From positions 10,493,424-10,557,423 of the forward strand of contig NC_089732.1 of the NCBI RefSeq assembly GCF_035083965.1: a DNA stretch of 64,000 nucleotides, in the 5' to 3' direction. Shown here in pieces: positions 37,401 to 46,400 of this stretch. Under the pieces are notes generated by a model. It was not told the origin of the DNA, made no database searches, and saw only the letters and a list, made by a program, of their open reading frames with translations. Made by a program: the position numbers and the translations under genes. The stretch comes from Branchiostoma lanceolatum. Its lineage: Eukaryota > Chordata > Leptocardii > Amphioxiformes > Branchiostomatidae. Every line of letters starts with the position of its first letter. Position 1 is the first letter of the stretch.

Positions 37401-40400
37401 TGAAGATATATATATATGGTTAGTCACGTTGTTAGCAAAATAGAACACTTCAACTCCTGAACAAATAGTAAATCCATTTACGACTAGTTACTGTAAGTCA
37501 TAAATCAAGTGTACAATATGGTCCTTATTCCCCTGTGCAAGGTTATCCATTATAATCCAGTTAAAGCCTGTTCCACTATTAAATGGTGACAGTGAGCTAA
37601 CAAGGCAATGTTGACACTGGCCAGTTGTAACCATGGGAATGGCGGACAGGAATGAAATATGGGATACTCCATTATTTGTTGGCCTTTTGGTAGGTCGGCT
37701 TGATTGAAGTCTACTGGTACCAAACTGAAAGCTAAACACAAGATCAAAGCCATTTTCATTTGGGAAAAAAAGGAAGAGAAATAAAGAAAAGGAAATTGAC
37801 CAAGAGAGCTGTATCAAACTATTGTCCTAACGAAGTTTAAAACCAGTGACTCATTTTACCTTTCAATAGTGGCCTAGCAGGGGGTCACTACATTCTTTTG
37901 AAACTCATTTTTACACTCAAAAATATGTGAAATTTTCTCTTGATCGATTTTGTGTGCTTGGCATTACTTGTGTCACCACTCTACTTTATTTTTTAGTGTT
38001 TACAGTTCACTACTTTGAAACAGGGAAGGAAAACATTCTTAATGTTTATTTTTAACAAAACATGCACAGACTTGTCCCCCTATACACCTATAGGCTATAC
38101 TCAAATACGTTGAAGAAAATTATGTGTGACTTCTATTATGTATAAAGTATCTGGGAAAATAAAACATTGCAAAAAGCTAATCAAGAAATTGTTTTAAACC
38201 ATTATGGGATACAATATCATTTCTACAAACATGAACCAGATTACTAGTCCCTTGGGAAAACAATAATGCTAAGTACAAAACTGTTACAAATCTAATTTAA
38301 CGGCTCTACAGATGAAACACTTCCGAGCAGAAGCAATCAACGACATAATCCCTCCATAATGTAGTTAGCTATGCATGACATTGTTTTAGAAAATTGCATT
38401 TAAACAAAAGGAGTTTTCAACATTATCATAGTGAAAATCACCAGGAGAACACAACTTTTTTAAACAACAAACAAAAATAATTGATCAAAATGAATAGAAC
38501 ATTCATTAATTGATAATTGTAAGGCTTTGTGTGCAAGTATAGTCTCTTACCTACAATACCTTTTCAATGCCAGATATTATATAGATATAACTTTTGAATG
38601 AGCATGCTTTCTTTTTACATCTCTAAATGTATCTTTGATCAATCGTTTCCTCTAACACCCTTTAATCATAGAGGTATTTGACCAGAAAAATTTATCGGAA
38701 ATTCTGTATTTATGATGTATTTCCGAATCAGAAGTACCCAATGTCAGACAATGTTTCCAATCCCATAAGTCACCTCGTGGCACTTTTGTTCAACCCTCGC
38801 CCCCCCGGGCTGGGAAATTTTTCCAGCATAACGTCATCGCGATGACTGCCAATCAGAGAATGGGTAAAAAATGTTGTCTGCACACAGTACAAACACCAAC
38901 ATTACCGCAGAGTAAAAGACACGACTAAAAGTAACGTGTTGCCCGAGGGGTGGGGGTAAATGTGCCTCACTTCTCATTAACCGGGGGCAATGGCCTGGAA
39001 GACAACAACAAACACAGACAACATGGCATTCAAAGGATAACTGCATTGCTAGAATGTTCAAAACTTTGCCATAGCTTTGAACAATGACTCTGACATTCTT
39101 ATCATGCCTGTAATACCTCACCATTGAGACATGGTGTCTTTGGCGTTACCTGAAAACATGTGATATACATTGTATGCTATGCAGAAATGTGATGTTTCAG
39201 GGGTTTGAAGTTTTGGTAACAAGTACGTCAATGAAAATTCCACGCAAATGTTGTTCACTTTCAAAACTAATTAATTTTTAAGCTGATTTTTTAGTCAAAA
39301 TTCAAGCTGCTTAAATCGTGGAAAAATCATGAAAGGTTTCGGCAGATTCAAAGTAACAAACTGCAACATTCATTTGAATGGCACATTGTTTCTTTTGCGT
39401 GGAAGCTTCTTTTGTTGCCTACCACAGACCTTCAAGCTGTTTTAGGTTGAGGTTTGCCTTCAAATTGGGCAAGCAGAATCAGCGGCGACCAACGAGACAC
39501 TTATTCTATAATGTTGATGAGGCAAGACAAGTGTAAACATTGTGAGTGCTTCCAGTCAGTGGAGTAAAATCTCTCTATACACAAAATTTAAAAGCCGTAA
39601 GACTGTATCAAGCTAAATATATTGACTTTATTAGCAACTTCATATATGAGAATTGTAATTGAAATAATATAGTGTATGATAACAGAAAACAAATACAGAA
39701 AATCAGCTATAGGGATGTTCATTACTGTTGTTGGGCTTGACCTCTTCTTTGCATTGGATAGTGAAATGTCCTACGTTTTGCAGATTAAGCCGGTTGTGAC
39801 CACAGCTTAAACTTTAGTTAAAGGAAGTAAGTTCACTGCTTTTAATTGAAATACAACACAGTAGCACATAGAACTTAGTTACAGAGTTGACATTTATTCG
39901 AATTGATATGAGAAATCAGGTCACAAAATTACCTGTGTAATAAGAAGAAAGCTTTTGATGGTTCATATTTCATGCGTTACCTTACACGGTCATCTACAAC
40001 TGAAGGCATTCGGCTGAGGCAACAACTTATGAAAATATCACATAATGACTTGGATGCCGAAGGTTCCAGTTGACTTGACTTCAAAACTCCTTCCGTCATT
40101 GTCATAACTTAACAGTATGTTTGACAATGTAAGTGGTCGGTTAACTTTTCTCCTAAATCTGTTGTAAAAACATGGCTGTAAGGCAGGCATATAGTTTGCA
40201 AAACACCTTTCTTGGTTCCCGAATGGCAAGAACAACAAGCGGAGTTGAGCGGCATGGGTGACTAGAAACATGGCATCTCGCACAAATGGGTACAGATTTA
40301 ACACACAAAGGGGGTGTAGATGGTTACTCTCCTGAAAAGGTGTAACAAAGAAGCACTGAAAGAGAAATGGCCCGGTACTGGATGTTTTTACTTTGACAAA

Positions 40401-43400
40401 TTTCCTCGCTTTGTGGTACCTTTTGTAACTACAAGTCACAACAAAGAGCACGGTTAAGTAAGGGCTTCCCAACAAAAATGTTAAATTATTTACTGTAAGT
40501 CTACTTAGATCCGCGGGGCCTAAAATCCGCGGTTTCGGGCAAATGGAGAATCCGCGGTGGTTCTAAATTCGCGCTGGGCGATGAGTAGAAAAAAATAACT
40601 GAATACTGCCATCAGAAAATGTTTGGTTAATTTTTAAAAATCAAAAATGTTACGAAGGTCGCCACAAAACTGCTTCAAAATCGTCAGAAAATGCGGTCTA
40701 CGCCGGAACTGTGACGGGGAATTCCCGCCTTGTGATCACGTGAAATCTTGCAGTCAACCAATCAGAGCAAAGTTTTTCTGACTCAAACCAATCAGCGCTT
40801 AGAACAGGCGGTAAACAAGAGTAAACAAAGATGGCGGCCCAGCGCGCCCCTTGCCGCTAGCGCGCTGTATTTTGAAGTAAAGTCACGGCGTAAACACGAC
40901 TCATCTACCCTACCTAAGCAGAATTTTCACGGGAAGAAAATTAAAGGGATAGATTCTCCACCGAATACGACCACAAATGGCGGCGAATGGCGGCAAATCA
41001 CAGCGTAGGGACTCAAATGCTCGGGCGAAAATCTTTTTTTTCTTTACGTATTTTTGCTGGCTTTCTTGAAAAACAGGTTTTTAATGAGATCAACATATGT
41101 CAAAGGCACCGATATCGATGGTTTGCAAGCATAACAATAGCAAGAAACAAAAGAGCGTGATTGTACGCCGGTAAACGGCGTCCCCACGCCCGTAACAACA
41201 ATGCAAAGCCAAAATTGTGGCGTGTATCTCCATAGTTATTTTCTGATTTCTCAGTAAATTTAGTGACTCTATGTGTGTAGCGGTCGGGAGTAGCGACGCC
41301 GCTCGGCCAAACTCCTGCGAATCATATGTAATATCACTTGTTAACTCGTATGTACTGTGTAAAAGCTTGTCATGTTTTACACAATCGCGTGCATTGTTTA
41401 TGTGTCGCTTTTCCCTGAAGTCGAGCTCACTCGTACATGTGGGGAGGGGGGCAAAAGTACGATAAACATATCCGCGGGGAAATTGATTCGCGCCGCAGAG
41501 GTCGCCGCGGATCCCGCGGATCTAATTATACCGCGGATCTAAGTAGACTTACAGTATCTTCCGACTTCTAGTTACAGGAAATATCTACTGATTGGATTGT
41601 CCAGAATCTTTTATGTTAAAAACAAGATATGCAATACTTGGCAATAGACTTCTCCCATTCATATGTTCATGAAAGTAGTCAGAGACACTTTGGATCCTTC
41701 ACTATCTTTTTTCTACATATTCTATAACAATAAAATACACATTTTGTAGAGTTCTATGGAAATGTGAAGGTCACAAAAAGAAAATAATAAAAAAACATTC
41801 ACAACCCACTTCTTACAGAAGGTCTCTGAAAATGAATGTGTTTAGCGAGACAGTTTCTTGCAGTTTGATGACAGCAAAACTAAACTGAAGGTAAAAAAAA
41901 TAGAGGTCACAGAAAAGTATATCTTCACTGACTTTAGCCCAGAACAGTATAAACGTTTCTCTTACGGAAAGTTTGCACTAAGATTCCAACAAGGTGAACA
42001 CCTGCAGATAATGCTGACTGTAAACATCCACCTCTAGGGGACCTGACAATCCAAGGCTTCCAATGAAATTGTCTAGCCACAAGAATGTGTGTTCTTTCCC
42101 ACCCAGGGTGCTACAGACAGTAGACATACATGCTGACATTCGGGGACACTTTTCTACTGGGTTAGCCCATTATTAGGAGAGGGGGTGTGCTACTGACAGT
42201 AGACATACATGCTGACATTCGGGGACACTTTTGTTCTGGGTTAGCCCATTACCAGGACAGGGGTGACATTAGGGGACACTTTTCTTCTGGGTTAGTCCAT
42301 TCCTTGGAGAGGGTGTGCGCTACAGACAGTAGACATACATGCTAACATTCTGGGACACTTTTCTTCTGGGTTAGCCCATTGCTAGGACAGGGGTTCATCT
42401 TGGTTAGTCTATTACTGGGAGAGGGGACTACAGACATAGGTATGCTCAGCTGTCATTCAAGGATACTGTTTTTTCATCTGGGTTAGTCCATTTCTAGGAT
42501 AGGGTGTGTGCTACAGACAGTAATCATACATGCTGAAATTTGGGGACACTTTTCTTCTGGGTTAGTCCATTCCTGGGAGGGGGGAAAGGCAAGGGTGTGC
42601 CACAGACATTTTACTACTCTAGCACACCTTGATACACTTCAGGGTTAGTCCATTCGTAGAAGGGGGAGAAGGATAGAGCATGCTACAGACATTTTACATA
42701 TACTGTATGTATAGGCAAACTCCTCGACAAAACTTTAACCTCAGGGTGAGTCCATTCCAGGGAGAGGGGTGAAATTTGTTCATTGAAGTCAGCCTGTAAA
42801 CAAACCCAAGACACAACTTGGCTCTACCTACTTACCTGTGCATACTTTCCACTCAGGTGAGACAAATCTTGGGGCACCATGAAGTGCGTTATAATCCTTC
42901 CATTAACCCCAACATGAAGAGAAACAGACAGTTGTCCAAAATATGGTTCGTACAGCCCCCCTCACATATAAACCCAACTTTGCACATCACTGTGTACTGC
43001 CATGAATACTTAGATAGCATGGTTTGGGTTGTACGACATTTCCACTATGCTAACACCTGTTGAAGGTTATTCCAGGTCATTTGGCAGCAGAAAGAACATG
43101 AGACAGTACAATGCATAAACATAATGCCCAAGTAAAACAGCGAGAAGAACAATCCTATCTTGCACACTTAGGATTGCACATGCTAAATCATGAGCATTTT
43201 ACTGTTATGTGATGGCATTTCTAAAAGCATTCTTCATCTCAGGTATCACCTACCAACATAATTCCACCATGGTACAATTTCACCACCCTGAAAACATACT
43301 TCCAAACAGATCTCCAACCCAACGTCCCCCAATATAATGCACTCCTGTATATCTAATCCGTGCAAAACCAGGGATGCTGCACTACAGAACTCTCAAACCC

Positions 43401-46400
43401 ACTGTTGGATTAAATTAATGTTAATGGAGGTTAGTGCTAATGCCCAATAACAATAAAAAAATAACAAGGACATACATAAATACACACAATACATTACACT
43501 TTTACAGGTTAAAGAAATAATTCTCATTAAGATCTATTTGTTACTTCAATTTCAAAGGATAATCTCTGTTGCTAGCAGTCACAAGTAAAATTCAGGTATA
43601 ACCTATGTGTTAACCTTCTCCGTGCTACCTTACTCTATAACCAATAGAGAATGGGGTGCAAAACGCCTACGTCAGTGTGCTGAAGGTTAAGCAATAGGTG
43701 TTGAATAAAGATTGTAAACATACCTATGTCAAGGAAGATATTCTTGAGCCTTGCGAGGGCATCTGAAAAGCTCCTGACGTCATGTGTGAGAGATATAATG
43801 TCTTCTTGGTCAACGATATGTGAGTCTAACAGGTCAGAGTTCATACTCGTCATGGACCCACTCTTTGCCGCTCGCATGATCCCGAGGTTCCCGCTGCTCG
43901 CCGACAGCGCCACGCCGGACATCCGGCGCGAGATGTTCATACTGCCGGAGAGCGTGCTGTGATGCTTCTTCCTGGGAAGGTTCACGCTCATGGGACGAAC
44001 TTCAAGACCCAAGGAGTCAGCAGTGGAGCCGTCTAGAGTAGGTCGGCCATTCTGAGGGAAGTAAGAACACGAGATTGATAACATAAAAGGCAGACCTTTT
44101 GAAAAAATAAAACTTCTTTTACTAAAAAGAACCACATCTCAGAAATGATGACTACTAGCCTCGAAATCACCAATAACACATACAAGTGTTTGTGGCATTG
44201 TGTTGATGTAGAGGTTAGGGTGTTTTGTCCAGAACCCAGAAGTTCTGGGTTTGAATCCCCTGACATGCCACCAATGTTGTGCCCTTGTGAAAGGCACTTA
44301 ACACGACCTTCCACACTCAATCCAGGTGTAAAAATGGGTACCTGACTTTGGTGGGGGAGGGGGGTAAAAGGTGGTTGAAGGGGAGGGTTGGGCTCTGCCT
44401 TTCAATACCGTTTTATACATACTTTTGTTTTCAAACAAATTTTGCATGAAAACAACATGATCAAAACAGTCTGAGCACCCTCTTATGATTAGTAGATAGT
44501 AGGTCTATCTGCAACAGTCAGGTTAACGTTGTAACAAATTAGGGTTTAACATATTGAAGGAAAAAAGACAAGCTATAAAGGTAATCCATGCATAACAAAG
44601 ATGCATCTCACAAGTCACAGCCTTGTACAGAATGTCCCTTACACATCTCCTTCAATCCCTTCTTACCTAGAGAAACAGCTTGAGAGTGATTTTCAGCAGT
44701 CTTACCACCAGTCTGTGCATGTATGGAATGAACCGACCTGCCCACCACATAGCAAACCTGCCACCACAAATAATTGGTTGCCAGGGAAGAATCCTAGTCT
44801 TGTCATAAGCAAACAGGCCAAATTGACAGGCCCCAAAAATATGCTGGTAGGAATCCCCATGAATGAACTCCAAATGACTCTGGAATGAGGTCACAGAGGG
44901 GGAGGGGGGAACTAAGAAAACAGACTGAGAGAGTATAGATGACAGACGTACTTCACCCTTTTAGCTGTTTTAGTTCCAACTCCATGGTGACACCCATTGT
45001 ATTGCCCTTGTTGCTATCCACATGCTGCCCAACATACCTCAATGTACCCTCAATTGTTAGTAACATCCTGTACTCTTATTCTGAATCGAAATAGCCACAG
45101 CCACTAGTATACTTGGCAAAATGTAAATACTACAACAGAGTCAATACATTGTAATATGTTCATGTTCAGAATGGTTGTTATTCCTGTAAATATATGTACC
45201 TTGTCAACGGAATCCACCAAAAAACAAGGCCTTGACAAATTTGTTGAAAAGAAAACTAATTCTGTACCAACATGGTAAGCACAATAAAGGTTCTATAAAC
45301 TTCTATTGCTAGTCAGGCTGAACCAACAAATATTGTAGTTTCAAAAAACAACTGGGCTCTCTAGACTAGTGAGAGCACAGCTGTGTAGCTATAGTATAAA
45401 AACAACACAGAGGTCACTGCTAACTTTTCAGTATGTTCTGCTTCATGTAGTGCTACCAAACAGACGAGTACTTCTGTTACAGTGGTGTTCCTTCATGCAA
45501 GGCTCTCTCGACTTCCTCCCACTTTTCTGCCATTTTCATTTTCCTTCACGCATGAGTGCCGAGCTGTGGTTACGCCAGGAAAAGTTTCTGAGCCAGGCTT
45601 ATGTGGTCACCGGAAATATCTAATGAAATGGCCTGGATATGTGGGCCGTTTCTGTCCTAGTATGGCCCCAACCTGCTTCCTGCGATGTAACGTTAGACTG
45701 ATCAAAGTTTCCCCCCTGCTCCAATCATGGGAGATGTTACAAATTACAATGTGTAGCCCTCCAGGCTACAGGACATGCGATAGGCCGGACACACAACAAT
45801 CTCTGACCTCTTTAATGCCTCATGTCCACTCTAAAGGAATGACTTGTTTCTCCTATTGTGTGAAAGAGCTCGGATTTGTGTGGAAGACACCACAGTTGTT
45901 CTCGGTTTCAATGGAAAAGATCAATTAGACAATATCCCCACAACAGCACATGTATACCTCTCAACTCATAAACTACTTCATGACGCAGATTGAGTATCTA
46001 CATTGTACCTGTAAGCACATACAGTTCAAAAGTCCTTACCATTTCAGCCTGCAGGGCAAGGAAGCTCTCCATATCACACCAGTAGAAATGCCCCTGTAGC
46101 AACCAAGTTAGAGGCTACACATGGATAAAAACCTTTTCCTGCTGGACTCAGACCCAAATACAGGATCCTGAGTAAATCTAGCTGGCTTAGCCCTCTTTAT
46201 GCGGGACGCACCAGCGATTTGTCGAGGAGAGCTGGGCATGAGAGAGGCACCTAAACAATGCTTTCATAAAGACCCAGACAAATACCAACTGGATTACTTC
46301 TCTACCTTTGTAGTTTAGCCAGGCTCTGGCTGTGATTGCACTTTTCATAGCAGACATAACTGGCAATGATATCATATGACAATGTTTCCATGACTGCTTT

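Larger units (their letters stand above)
27822..43723 (-). other. 15.9-kb intron between exons 2 and 3
   Basis: Longest intron of the RhoGAP gene. Holds the repeats listed above and the candidate alternative first exon at 36454. Stretches 29.97-33.39, 35.62-36.45, 36.52-40.49 and 41.56-42.10 kb show nothing else I can support; a GC-richer patch lies at 32.79-33.12 kb. Confidence 0.6.

Noticed and set aside
40038..40475. 145-codon minus-strand frame
   Set aside because: No motif, no fitting splice sites or phase; likely chance in intron sequence.
44249..44261. tRNA gene suspected from GGGTTTGAATCCC
   Set aside because: No acceptor stem or anticodon arm; the following sequence is a SINE tail.
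45482..45928. 148-codon plus-strand frame
   Set aside because: Composition and residues look random; no conserved motif; lies in an intron on the opposite strand.
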